Positions 1 through 9,103 of a stretch of DNA of 42,728 nt are shown one piece after another; the first letter of the stretch is position 1; every line of letters starts with the position of its first letter. The DNA lies in the NCBI RefSeq assembly GCF_015207035.1, contig NZ_JADEXQ010000054.1, positions 1-42,728 on the forward strand, read 5' to 3'. This DNA is from Romeriopsis navalis LEGE 11480. GTDB taxonomy: Bacteria; Cyanobacteriota; Cyanobacteriia; Leptolyngbyales; Leptolyngbyaceae. The translations under genes were made by a program, and so were the position numbers. Under the pieces are notes generated by a model. The model ran no database searches, had not been told where the DNA came from, and worked only from the letters and a program-made list of their open reading frames with translations.

Positions 1-1
1 G

Positions 2-262
2 GGAAAAATTCGTTATGAACCGATCGGGTTTGAACTGTTACCGCAGAAATTTACCCTGTCTCAACTCCAGCAGCTTTACGAGCTAATTCTGGCCACTTCC
101 CTCGATAAACGGAACTTCCGTAAGAAAATTCTCAAAATGGGTTTGCTCATCGAACTTGACGAATACCAGACGAATGTTTCGCACCGGGCCGCCCGGTTTT
201 ATCAGTTTGACGAAAGTGCTTATCGATCGCTCAAAGCCCAAGGCTTCAATTTTGAACTTTAG
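2..262 (+). CDS. 3' end of Nudix hydrolase/NrtR-like protein (C-terminal winged helix)
   Basis: An open frame enters from the left edge and stops with TAG at 260-262. The 86 visible residues contain [14 protein letters not shown], then [11 protein letters not shown] and MGLL. This is the pattern of the winged-helix domain at the C-terminus of NrtR-type regulators and of Nudix hydrolases that carry the same domain. The Nudix box itself would lie outside the window, so I cannot tell an active ADP-ribose/ADP-sugar pyrophosphatase from an NAD-metabolism repressor. The gene converges on the cellulose operon. Confidence 0.7.
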   Translation, partial: GKIRYEPIGFELLPQKFTLSQLQQLYELILATSLDKRNFRKKILKMGLLIELDEYQTNVSHRAARFYQFDESAYRSLKAQGFNFEL

Positions 263-310
263 CCATTGAGGCGCAACTGTTGCCGCTCATGCCACTGCCG
301 GTGTCGCCGC

Positions 311-345
311 CAAACAAAAAACGCCCGAGCACATGGGCTAGGGCG
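311..345 (-). terminator. Intrinsic terminator of the cellulose operon
   Basis: Arms CGCCCGAG (322-329) and CTAGGGCG (338-345) form an 8-bp stem with one mismatch and an 8-nt loop. On the minus strand the stem is followed by TTTTTTGTTTG (311-321). It lies about 55 bp past the bcsA stop, which fits the end of a minus-strand operon. Confidence 0.6.
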
Positions 346-360
346 GTTGCACAAAGTAAA

Positions 361-398
361 TTGAAACTTAGTTTGGGAATTGAAACTTAGTTTGGGAA
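361..398. repeat. Perfect 19-bp tandem duplication
   Basis: TTGAAACTTAGTTTGGGAA occurs at 361-379 and again, without a gap, at 380-398. The second copy ends directly against the bcsA stop codon (399-401 on the minus strand). It lies between the stop and the terminator hairpin. Function unknown; replication slippage is the simplest origin. Confidence 0.9.
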
Positions 399-2963
399 TT
401 ACGCGAGACCTTTGACCAACTGACGAATCTTGCCTTGTTGACGCGGCATAATTTGGTCAGGGAATTCTAGCTCGAGGGCAACGCGATTGCCGAATTCATC
501 CGCGATGTGATGGACATCATCCACCTGCACCAACAATCGCTTGGGCTGTGGATCGTCAGCTTCTTGGCTAATTAAAATGCCCACGAGTGGCTGGACATCA
601 CGCAGCATATCAACATCCGGAATCTTATTCGCCGGTACTTCAATCCGCAAACTGCGGTTCCCGATTTCCGTAATGCGACCGCCATAGAAACTGCCCTTCC
701 AGTAAACCTGAGCATGGGCCTTAATCTGTTTGCGGATGCGGACATTGTTGGATGCGGGCGTCCGTTCCTGGAAAGAGCGTACAACGCTGCTCGCGAGGAA
801 CTTAAACGATTGCATGGGATCGTCCATCGCCTCTCGACGCTGGGAGTACCACTCCTCCACATCGGAATAAATCACGAGATTCAGGGCGTCGAACTGCGCT
901 TGCGTCGGACTAACGAAGTCCAAAGACAGCAATAACTCTGTTTCATTCATGGGGGTGGCTCGGATCACCTGGGCTTTCAAGAAGGCTCGGGCGCCAAAGT
1001 CACCAATGAGCTCTAGATCAACTTCATCGAGTAAGTCAGCCCAGGAATCAATCACCACCTGACACCCGGTTTCACTCACGTTAATCGTGCGACCCTTGAT
1101 CGTTTTCTCTTCGCTATAAAGCAAGACATCAAGTTTTCGATCTAAGCGGTGTGACCGGCGAAGCTGTGGTTGCTCAAAGGCCACCATCAAGGCTGAAATA
1201 ATCAACAGTAGGTTAAAGATGCTCCAGAAGACGTTAACCAAAACGGCCTCGGTTGATTCCGGTCGTAGAATCAACCAGAATGGCACGGCCATAATCGATG
1301 CCGCCACGAGCGCCCCGGCGAATACCAAACCCTTGGAAGAAGTCCAGTCAAAGCTGCGCTTTGTGACTTGTTGGCCTTTGTCCGTCACATTAAACGAACC
1401 GAGTTTCGGGTTGACCAAGGCTAAGAACGTCACAATCCCGGCTTGGAAGGACATCGCAAATTCGTAAATCTCGTTCCAGAACGAGAAACGCACATGCTTG
1501 TAAGTGATGTAGTTGGCGTAGGTTGAGATAAAAAAGTGCGGCAAGGCATAGGCTAAGGTTTCTAAACCTAAACCCCGAATCGGGTTAATCCCGAAGACCA
1601 AAAATAGCGCAGGGGCGATCGCATACATCAAACGCGGAAAGCCAAAGAAGAAGTGCGATGTTGCACTGAAGTAGCAAATCCGTTGGGGTACCGATAGCCT
1701 TAGGCGGGGGTTAAACAGCGGGTTTTCTAGCCGCAAAATCTGGGCCATGCCCCGCGCCCAACGCACCTGTTGGCCGACATAGGCCGAGAATTTCTCCGGC
1801 GCCAGTCCCGCGACCATGATTTTGTCGTAGTAGACGGACTCATAGCCCTTCGAATGCAGGCGCAAAGAGGTGTGACAGTCCTCGGTCACAGTCTCAACCG
1901 CAATTCCCCCAATTTCTAGCAAGTGTGACTTCCGTACGATTGCCGCCGAACCGCAAAAGAAAGCGGCATTCCAGAAATCGTTACCCTTCTGAATCACCTT
2001 GTAGAACAGTTCGTTGCCAACCGGGACTTCGCCATCGGTTTGCAAATTTCGTTCAAACGGGTCGGGGTTATAAAACCAGTGTGGGGTTTGCACCAGAGAA
2101 ACCACTGGCTTTGAGAAGAAGCCCACCGTCTCTTGCAGCATATTGCGGGACGGAATATGGTCACAGTCCAGAATCAAGACCAACTCACCGGGAGTTTTGC
2201 GCAGTGCCGTGTTGATGTTGCCGGCCTTGGCATGATCATTGTTGTCCCGAGTTAAATGCTCACAACCCAGCTCTTGACACATTTGAATGAGTTCGGCCCG
2301 CCGAGCTTTGAACTTCTCGGCCCGGCCATCATCGAGTACATAAACCCGTTTCTTTTCCGCTGGATAGTCGATCGCGAGGGCGCCGAGTACCGTTTTACGG
2401 ACGATTTCCACATCCTCACTGTAAGTCGGAATATAGATATCGACGGAATACAGTTCATCGGTGGGAATGCCACTGATATCGATTGGCTTACGATCCTTGA
2501 GCTTGAGGGTCTGAAAAAACGACAGCCCCAAGGTCATAATCGCGTACAGCTCGGCCACGTACAGCACAATACTAAATGTGGCATCGACCCAGCCTGAAGT
2601 CAGATTCAGGGTGTAGTTGGTGCGGTAGAACAGATATCGAAAGGTGGTGACCAAACTCAACCAGACTAAAAACAGATGGAGATATTCGGTATTTTTATTG
2701 CTGCTCTGTTTGCGCTCAACGGTCGTGACCAACCAGGCAAAGGCTGTGAGTGATACCCCAATAATCCCTTGTTCCACCGGCGTCACCGGCGTCACGATAA
2801 ATGGAATCGAGAGCAAAATCACGATAAACATCAGCAGAAATAGCTGCCATTTACCCGCTTTGGCGAGAACTTTATCGAAAATATTGGGGATTAGATCAAC
2901 CAACCAAGCGGCAAAAGTGCCGCTTTTGCCGCGATTCGGCAGTTCTGATTTATTAGGGGTCAT
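399..2963 (-). CDS. bcsA: Cellulose synthase catalytic subunit BcsA (GT2 plus PilZ)
   Basis: 854 aa inner-membrane glycosyltransferase that polymerises UDP-glucose into beta-1,4-glucan and threads the chain through its own membrane pore. Visible motifs in order: N-terminal membrane helices (about 40-150), DDG (211-213), DCD (266-268), TED (360-362), QQVRW (398-402), the gating-loop motif FNVTDKG (524-530), further membrane helices, and a PilZ domain from about 602 with RRSHR and NVSETG, the c-di-GMP ligands. Synthesis should therefore be switched on by c-di-GMP. A further C-terminal stretch (about 740-850) looks like a second, degenerate PilZ fold. A GGAGG ribosome site lies 8-9 bases before the ATG, and the start directly abuts the bcsB stop. 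It is the last gene of the operon. Confidence 0.95.
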   Translation of the reverse strand: MTPNKSELPNRGKSGTFAAWLVDLIPNIFDKVLAKAGKWQLFLLMFIVILLSIPFIVTPVTPVEQGIIGVSLTAFAWLVTTVERKQSSNKNTEYLHLFLVWLSLVTTFRYLFYRTNYTLNLTSGWVDATFSIVLYVAELYAIMTLGLSFFQTLKLKDRKPIDISGIPTDELYSVDIYIPTYSEDVEIVRKTVLGALAIDYPAEKKRVYVLDDGRAEKFKARRAELIQMCQELGCEHLTRDNNDHAKAGNINTALRKTPGELVLILDCDHIPSRNMLQETVGFFSKPVVSLVQTPHWFYNPDPFERNLQTDGEVPVGNELFYKVIQKGNDFWNAAFFCGSAAIVRKSHLLEIGGIAVETVTEDCHTSLRLHSKGYESVYYDKIMVAGLAPEKFSAYVGQQVRWARGMAQILRLENPLFNPRLRLSVPQRICYFSATSHFFFGFPRLMYAIAPALFLVFGINPIRGLGLETLAYALPHFFISTYANYITYKHVRFSFWNEIYEFAMSFQAGIVTFLALVNPKLGSFNVTDKGQQVTKRSFDWTSSKGLVFAGALVAASIMAVPFWLILRPESTEAVLVNVFWSIFNLLLIISALMVAFEQPQLRRSHRLDRKLDVLLYSEEKTIKGRTINVSETGCQVVIDSWADLLDEVDLELIGDFGARAFLKAQVIRATPMNETELLLSLDFVSPTQAQFDALNLVIYSDVEEWYSQRREAMDDPMQSFKFLASSVVRSFQERTPASNNVRIRKQIKAHAQVYWKGSFYGGRITEIGNRSLRIEVPANKIPDVDMLRDVQPLVGILISQEADDPQPKRLLVQVDDVHHIADEFGNRVALELEFPDQIMPRQQGKIRQLVKGLA

Positions 2964-5378
2964 TTATTTGCCCTCCGAAACACGCTTGAGATAGCGTTGC
3001 GCAATGCCATACATCAACAGTGCGACACCGACGACACCGATCGAGATTAAGTAATAGCGCTGCTCGAGGAACCGCCGCACTTTATTCAACGGATTGAGTT
3101 TCTCCAGGGTACGTGGGGTGGCTTCCTGCAAGAACTGGAACTGATACCCATTCGGGTCGTAGGGACTGGGATTAGCACTGGTGGGTGTCATCAAGGCGGT
3201 ATCACCTTGCAACTGATAAAACCAAGGATCAGCGCTCAGTACGTCCTGAACTTGCTTGAGACCTTTATCGGTTTGCGCGGTTAAGGCGAGGATGACGCGC
3301 TCTTTGCCCCAAGGGGAGTTGACCATCTTAATCACGCCATCCGCATTCGGCAGTGAACGGGTCTGTGTTTTCTTAAACTGCCGGTTGAAGTTATCCAACA
3401 GACCGAGGCCCTGCTTGAATACCTCATCGGGTAATGGCAGACGATTGCTCGTACCAATGGCGACGATATGTTTGTCGCTTTTCACCGTCTCATCCAGCTC
3501 ACTATCGCCTAGGTAAACTTGATGCTCAATTGATTCAGCGCGGGTCAGGCGGCCCATGCGTTCGCTGAACTTGATCAAGGTCATAATGTCCGCGGGATTG
3601 GGCGATTCGGGCAGGACGATCGCCATCCGGGATAAACTTTGCCACTCTGCGAAGGGATAGCCGGTGGTGAGTAACTTCAGGTTGGGTAAGTCAGCCCCAA
3701 TTTCCCGCTTGACCGAGAAGCTCGTATCGCCGAGCACTGTGCCCCAAAGCTGCTGATCGGTTAACCGACCGCAGGCGCGCACACTATCCTCACCTTGGGG
3801 GATGAGCTTGAAATTGACCCGAATTGTGGAATTGGGCTTAATCAAGTTGGCAGGCAGGTCAACGTTGAAGGATTCGTTGGAGCCACCTTGATCGGAATCC
3901 AACTTCTTACTGCCGACATTGACGCCATCGATCGCTACCGAAACGGTGGATTTTGTAGGGTCAGTCTGGGCACTGTAGCTGTACTTCAAGTTCATTGTGC
4001 TACCGCGCAAGAACCGATCGTCGGGCATTGCCCAGAAATTAATTTCAACCGGCGGGGCATCAGAGCCGCGCACCGTCACATCGCTGTAGGTTTTGCCATC
4101 GGCGCGCTGCATTTGGCTCAGCTTGAAGTTGGCCTCCGGTGGTAAGAATCGTGGCCAAGCCCTTTGCGCTGCTGGGGTTGGCGCATTGAGTTCACCCTTG
4201 ACCTGAATCAGTGCGCTGGTGCCGAGCTTGGTGCTTTGGTCTTGGACTAAGAATTGTGCGGCTTTTTGAACTGCTTCAGGGGAGTTGCCGGAGATGACTA
4301 AGACGGGCACTTTGCCGTCTTCAATATTGGTGAGCATCAACAACCCTTCATCGGCCGGAATGCTCACGGCGTCGTTGCCGATAAACTCATTACCCTTAAC
4401 CTTGAGCGGTAGTTTGAGGGTTTTGAGTAATGGTTGTTGTGCGGGAGTGCCAACGATGACTAAACGATCGTTCCAGCTGAGATTCTTTGGTGCCTTGATT
4501 AACTGTGTTTCCAGATTACGGAAATCGGCGAGGCGACCGAGCTGTGATTGGAACCGGCTGGTTGCAGTGAGCCAGGCTTTGTCGGTTTGTGTGGGTTGTA
4601 AATAATTAATCCGAGTGGTGTCGAGGGTCAGCTCATCGAAGAAGGGATAGGGAAAGCGTCCAAAGTCGAGGGGGACAATTTTCGATTGATAGTCAAATAC
4701 CAATTTCGAATCGGGTAGCACCTCAGTCCAGAGTTTTTCATCGCCCGGTTCGGAGCAAGTGGCGGAATTTTCCTGCTGGGCCACTAAGGTCAGTTCGTTA
4801 TAGTCCTGAATTAGATTGGCGGGAATGGTCACGATCGCTTCGCCGATTTGGGCCTCTTTAAGATTCAGCGGAATCGCCCCAATGCTGGTGTCGTTAACCC
4901 GTACGATTAAGTTTGAGCGGCTGGCCACGAGGTCGGGGGAATGTTGGAATCGGACGATTGCTTTGACGCCCTTAACTTGCCAATTCCGGGGGCGGGTAAA
5001 GCCGAGACGGGATTCGCCATAGACGCCGTTCATCCGGTAGCGGTTGCCGATTGCCGGACTCCGGTTAAATTCCAAAATATATTTATTGGTCGGGCCGAGG
5101 TCAGGCTTTTCCGCCCCCACGTCGGTGGTATCCGTCGCCTCATCCCGCGGTGGAATGCCCAAAGCTTCAGTTTCGGGTGCTTGGGCAAACAATTGGACGG
5201 GTTGTGCCACAGTCTTAGTGGGCTGGGGCATTTGGGCCACACTCGTGCCTGATAGCACGACTGTTAAACTGGTCAGTACACCCATGCCACAGAGTATCAG
5301 CAATCGCATTGAACGCCATGACCAACCGTTGCGATTGCCCGTGGTGACTTGTTTTACAGGAAAAAACCGGTTTTTCAT
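2964..5378 (-). CDS. bcsB: Cellulose synthase regulatory/periplasmic subunit BcsB
   Basis: 804 aa, the usual BcsB length. An N-terminal hydrophobic segment (about 25-49, ending SVAQ) serves as signal, a large periplasmic part follows, and one C-terminal membrane helix (about 777-796) precedes a short basic tail. In the family this tail anchor docks on BcsA and completes the active synthase, while the carbohydrate-binding and flavodoxin-like domains guide the emerging glucan through the periplasm. The segment YRMNGVYGESRLGFTRP near residue 110 is the typical start of the first carbohydrate-binding domain. The stop codon abuts the bcsA start and the gene starts 18 bp after the GH8 stop, so cotranscription is expected. 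Confidence 0.92.
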   Translation of the reverse strand: MKNRFFPVKQVTTGNRNGWSWRSMRLLILCGMGVLTSLTVVLSGTSVAQMPQPTKTVAQPVQLFAQAPETEALGIPPRDEATDTTDVGAEKPDLGPTNKYILEFNRSPAIGNRYRMNGVYGESRLGFTRPRNWQVKGVKAIVRFQHSPDLVASRSNLIVRVNDTSIGAIPLNLKEAQIGEAIVTIPANLIQDYNELTLVAQQENSATCSEPGDEKLWTEVLPDSKLVFDYQSKIVPLDFGRFPYPFFDELTLDTTRINYLQPTQTDKAWLTATSRFQSQLGRLADFRNLETQLIKAPKNLSWNDRLVIVGTPAQQPLLKTLKLPLKVKGNEFIGNDAVSIPADEGLLMLTNIEDGKVPVLVISGNSPEAVQKAAQFLVQDQSTKLGTSALIQVKGELNAPTPAAQRAWPRFLPPEANFKLSQMQRADGKTYSDVTVRGSDAPPVEINFWAMPDDRFLRGSTMNLKYSYSAQTDPTKSTVSVAIDGVNVGSKKLDSDQGGSNESFNVDLPANLIKPNSTIRVNFKLIPQGEDSVRACGRLTDQQLWGTVLGDTSFSVKREIGADLPNLKLLTTGYPFAEWQSLSRMAIVLPESPNPADIMTLIKFSERMGRLTRAESIEHQVYLGDSELDETVKSDKHIVAIGTSNRLPLPDEVFKQGLGLLDNFNRQFKKTQTRSLPNADGVIKMVNSPWGKERVILALTAQTDKGLKQVQDVLSADPWFYQLQGDTALMTPTSANPSPYDPNGYQFQFLQEATPRTLEKLNPLNKVRRFLEQRYYLISIGVVGVALLMYGIAQRYLKRVSEGK

Positions 5379-5396
5379 GGGGGTAGAGTTATCAAT

Positions 5397-6746
5397 TTAC
5401 TTAGCAGCATTATGCCCAAGTCGGGCCGACAAATTAAATTGTCCGTTAATCGCTTGTGCAACGGTGCGGGGGGGCAATAACCCAAACCACACGAGATTCT
5501 GGGTGTAGTAGGCGTTATTGTCATCCCAAAAACCGTCTTTGTAGCGAGTTTTGAGCTTTTTCTCGTAGATTTCCTGCGCGATATCCGGTGCCGCATACCG
5601 AAATGCTAAATACAGCATGCCGTACTGAGACGTCGCATCGTAGTCCACTAAGGCATTGCCCTGAAGATCGATTAAAGCCGGAATCTGTCCATCTTTTTGC
5701 CACAGCGTCCGCATCTGTGACAACTGGCGTTCTAGGTATACTTTGGCACGGGGTTCATTGTATATCTCCGCGTCCCAAGTAACACGCCACCAAACGCGGC
5801 TGGCGTCAAACCCATACTGACTTAAGACTGGTGCCACAATTGGCACGTAGCGTCCAGTTTTGACGTCGAGCCCCACCCAATCGCTGGGTAATCCGACTTC
5901 CGATAGATCGGCGGAACCTTCGAGTAACTGATAACTACTCGAAATTAGTGCCGTCCAATCGTTTTTGGGATCCACTTGTGCGAATAAACGGAAGGCATAA
6001 GGCGCCAAATAGGATGGATTGAAGGTGACCACATCATCGCGTTTGAAGGCGATTGCGGGTCCCGGCAGTAGATAACGTGTGCCCTGAATTCTGATTGTGG
6101 AGTGTTGCCACAAATCTTGGAGCTTCTTACGCGCCAGTTCCAAGTATTCGGGACGATTCCACCGTTTTGCCGCCAATATTAATGCATAGCAGGCATCAAT
6201 ATCCGCATCACTGGCAAAGTTTGCATCGATTGCCCCCCAATCCCCATCGGATTTACGGCCCCATTTCCAAATCCAGAGCCGATCGATGAGTTTTTTGTCG
6301 GTGCCGGGTTGCTTGCGTGCCAAGTTGGCTTCGGTCCAGTCCAACACCCGCTCAAAACTCGTCACATCATCCGCAAATACGGCACGTAAGAGCGCATAGG
6401 CTTGACCTTCCGAGGTCGTTCGCTGATCACTTTCCCAATCAATCACCCGGCCATCCTGTTGGATAAACCGATCGCGGTAGGCCTTCCAACTCGCGTTCAT
6501 CACCGTTTGGTGTTCTGTGTTGATCGGGCTCGTAGATTGCGGGACCGGGGCGGTGATCGTTGGCGTTGGGGCCGGCGGCGGACTCACTCCCTGGCAAGCC
6601 CAGAGACTAAAGCTCAAAGGCCCGACCAGTAAAAGCTGTCGGAAAACCGCTGGACCTTGGACTTGGCCGAGTAGACGAGACCGTGTGGCCATACCCCATT
6701 GATGTGGTGATCGGTTGATCAGACTCAATCGTGCGATAAGACTCAT
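5397..6746 (-). CDS. bcsZ: Glycoside hydrolase family 8 endoglucanase (BcsZ-like)
   Basis: 449 aa. GH8 is an inverting beta-1,4-glucanase family; BcsZ in other bacteria trims or unlinks nascent cellulose in the periplasm. The proposed acid is E113 in TSEGQAYAL, the conserved Asp motif is DADID (180-184), and D314 in YGFDASRVWW is the likely base. The N-terminus carries a hydrophobic stretch ending FSLWAC (Cys51), followed by a Pro/Thr-rich linker, so the mature enzyme may be a lipoprotein; Trp at -2 is unusual for a lipobox. The ATG at 6746 is weakly supported by its upstream sequence, and Met19 is an alternative. It sits between the TPR gene (24-bp gap) and bcsB (18-bp gap). Confidence 0.88.
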   Translation of the reverse strand: MSLIARLSLINRSPHQWGMATRSRLLGQVQGPAVFRQLLLVGPLSFSLWACQGVSPPPAPTPTITAPVPQSTSPINTEHQTVMNASWKAYRDRFIQQDGRVIDWESDQRTTSEGQAYALLRAVFADDVTSFERVLDWTEANLARKQPGTDKKLIDRLWIWKWGRKSDGDWGAIDANFASDADIDACYALILAAKRWNRPEYLELARKKLQDLWQHSTIRIQGTRYLLPGPAIAFKRDDVVTFNPSYLAPYAFRLFAQVDPKNDWTALISSSYQLLEGSADLSEVGLPSDWVGLDVKTGRYVPIVAPVLSQYGFDASRVWWRVTWDAEIYNEPRAKVYLERQLSQMRTLWQKDGQIPALIDLQGNALVDYDATSQYGMLYLAFRYAAPDIAQEIYEKKLKTRYKDGFWDDNNAYYTQNLVWFGLLPPRTVAQAINGQFNLSARLGHNAAK

Positions 6747-6770
6747 AGGTTTAATCCGCCGATACCCGGC

Positions 6771-9089
6771 TTAGAAGCGCTCCCAAGATGGATTGAATCC
6801 ACGCCGCTGCAAGAAGCTTTCCTGCAGTTGCCGAATTCGCTGCTGATTCTCGGGTCCACCACCTTGCTGTGATTGGATAAAGTTAAACCGATCCAAGGCT
6901 TCGATCGCATTTCCTTGGGCGGCGGCTAATTCGGCCAAAGACCGTTGCGCCGTTGTGTTATCTGGCTGAAAGGCCAACACGTAGGAATATAGCTGTGATG
7001 CGGCGGCAAAGTCACGTTGCTGGAACCGGATGCCGCCGAGGGCGGACACTGCTTCCAGGTTGTTGGCTTGCCAGCTCAAGATCGCTTGATAGGCATCCCC
7101 AGCTTGTTTTAGGTTGCCCAAAGCCGCCGCTAATCGACCACGCAAAAATAACGTCTGTAGGGTGCTATTGGGGTTAGCCGTGACCATGCGTTGGGCCTGC
7201 ACCAGTAATCGGTTGGCCATGGCTTGGGCTTCTAGAGGATTGCGCTGTGACAGCACTTGAATTAAGCGCACCTGCACATCAAGATTGCTGGGGTCAGCCT
7301 GAAGTAAAGCCCGATATAGTGGCTCCCGTTGCGGGCTAGGCGGCAATAAGGTCGCCAGTGTGTAGAATTCCTGTGGGGTTTCACCCGGATTGAACTGGAG
7401 AAACTGCACCAATACCGCATCGGCGGCGGCGGCGGAAATCAATTTGGCTTGATAGGCGATCGCGGTGCGACCCAAACGCAGTTGCCAGTCACCCGGATTG
7501 CGTTGCAGCAATTGATCATAAAGTGCCAGCGCTTCGACGGCCCGGTTTTGGACCACGCGGATGCCGGCTAAGCCGCGTAAGGCGGAGTAAGCGACATCCG
7601 GATCGAGATTGGGTACGGCGAGCAGACGCAGATAACGCTGGGCCGAGGCCTCATAGTTTCCCTGGCGGCGATCAATGTCCGCCAGCAAAATATCAGGCGC
7701 CAAGTCTTTCGTGCCCTGTGGGGAGGCTTTGTATGTCGCGATCGCCGCTTGAGCGGCGGCCAAATTGCCCTGCTCAATCAGTAATTGGGCCATCCGGAAG
7801 TGTAAGAATGGCTCATTCACCCCGGCTTGCAGCAATGCCTGATAAACCGGCAATAGTGCGACATTCGGTTCGAGGGGAATGAGGGCCTGTGCCACCGCCT
7901 GCTGTTGTGCCGGATCGGCGGGGAACGGTTGTAAGAGGGCTTGTACTTGTTGGATCACTTGGGCTTGGGGCAGACTGCCCAAGCGGCTTTCCAAGGCTAA
8001 TCGCCGAATTGCGAGGATGCGATCGTTGGGATTTTGCTGGACAAGTTGGCGATAAAGATTCAAGGCAACTTGTTGCTGTCCGGGAATGCCGCCTAAGACA
8101 TCGGCCACTTCCCGGACTAAGGTAGTATCTGTGGTGCCGGTGGCTTGCAATTCGGCGAGATAGAGCTGGGCCGCTTCACCGCGCAGTGCCGTTTGACTGG
8201 TCTGCTTGCCAATTTCGTTCAGGGCACGGGCCAAGGGGAGGCGGGCATCGGCGCGATCACGCAGCGGATCTAAAACGCCGAGGGCTAAGGCCGACTGATT
8301 ATTGGCCAAATATGATTGAGCCAATTCCCCCCGGACTTGCAACGCAAAATCGTCGAGCTGGCTGGGCAAGACTGCTTCTAAAACGCCGATCGACTTGCTG
8401 GGATTACCGGTTTCGCGCAGGGCCCGGGCGTAAGCAATGGCCGCATTTTTGCCAATGGGATCACGGCTCTCGGCTTGATAACGTTCGAATAGCGTTAAAC
8501 CTTGAGTCGGATTGCCACTGTAAGTGTAGGCTTGAGCGGCTCCGAGCAACACATCGGCAGTCGGATTCGGAGACTGGAGGACGATTTGGTAATCGCTTAA
8601 GGATTCGGTAAAACGGCTCTGATAGCTATAGAGCAAGGCTCGCTGGGCGCGGGCTTCCAGATCATCTGGGGTGATGTCTAGCAATGTGGTGAGGGCGGCA
8701 ATGCCTTGCGGCTGCCATTCGGGTCGGAACCCACCGAGTTTGCCCACAGCTTGGAGCGCTAAGCGATTGCGGCTGTCTTGCTCCAAGACTCGTTGATAGG
8801 CATTCCAGGCATCCTCATCCCGGCCGGCCCGAGCATAGCCGATCGCCAGGCCGAGCTTGGCTTCGAGGGAATTCGGCGATTGGTTTAAGACGCTTTTGAA
8901 GGTAGCGATCGCTTGATCGACTAAACCTTGACTGAGTTGGGTATAGCCCCGGCGAACGTTGCTATTTGCGGATTGAGCTTGGGCCGGCTGGGCAAACGCG
9001 GTTGCGATCAACGGCGTGCCAGCACTCAGGAGAAATAAACAGGCGGCGCCAAATTGGCTCCCCACCTGTTGCAAACGATATTGTGTCAA
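6771..9089 (-). CDS. TPR-repeat protein, periplasmic scaffold part of a split BcsC
   Basis: 772 aa. A signal peptide (cleavage near AQA-QS, residue 39) is followed almost to the end by tetratricopeptide repeats; motifs such as ALGNLKQAGDAYQAIL and ALYDQLLQRNPGDW recur. In proteobacterial BcsC such repeats span the periplasm and are fused to a C-terminal outer-membrane barrel. Here the protein stops after the repeats without any barrel, and the barrel is supplied by the gene just upstream in the operon. The start codon is TTG at 9087-9089, supported by AGGAG seven bases upstream. The role in cellulose export is inferred from position and architecture; repeat content alone would not assign it. 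Confidence 0.8.
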   Translation of the reverse strand: MTQYRLQQVGSQFGAACLFLLSAGTPLIATAFAQPAQAQSANSNVRRGYTQLSQGLVDQAIATFKSVLNQSPNSLEAKLGLAIGYARAGRDEDAWNAYQRVLEQDSRNRLALQAVGKLGGFRPEWQPQGIAALTTLLDITPDDLEARAQRALLYSYQSRFTESLSDYQIVLQSPNPTADVLLGAAQAYTYSGNPTQGLTLFERYQAESRDPIGKNAAIAYARALRETGNPSKSIGVLEAVLPSQLDDFALQVRGELAQSYLANNQSALALGVLDPLRDRADARLPLARALNEIGKQTSQTALRGEAAQLYLAELQATGTTDTTLVREVADVLGGIPGQQQVALNLYRQLVQQNPNDRILAIRRLALESRLGSLPQAQVIQQVQALLQPFPADPAQQQAVAQALIPLEPNVALLPVYQALLQAGVNEPFLHFRMAQLLIEQGNLAAAQAAIATYKASPQGTKDLAPDILLADIDRRQGNYEASAQRYLRLLAVPNLDPDVAYSALRGLAGIRVVQNRAVEALALYDQLLQRNPGDWQLRLGRTAIAYQAKLISAAAADAVLVQFLQFNPGETPQEFYTLATLLPPSPQREPLYRALLQADPSNLDVQVRLIQVLSQRNPLEAQAMANRLLVQAQRMVTANPNSTLQTLFLRGRLAAALGNLKQAGDAYQAILSWQANNLEAVSALGGIRFQQRDFAAASQLYSYVLAFQPDNTTAQRSLAELAAAQGNAIEALDRFNFIQSQQGGGPENQQRIRQLQESFLQRRGFNPSWERF

Positions 9090-9103
9090 GTCTAATCTCC
9101 TCC

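Noticed and set aside
5044-5508. Plus-strand open frame (154 aa) opposite the bcsB 5' end and the bcsZ 3' end
   Set aside because: It runs across two well-supported genes on the other strand and has no family signal.
7523-8611. Several plus-strand open frames of 78-141 aa opposite the TPR gene
   Set aside because: Shadows of the TPR coding sequence; Arg/Pro-rich products with no motif.
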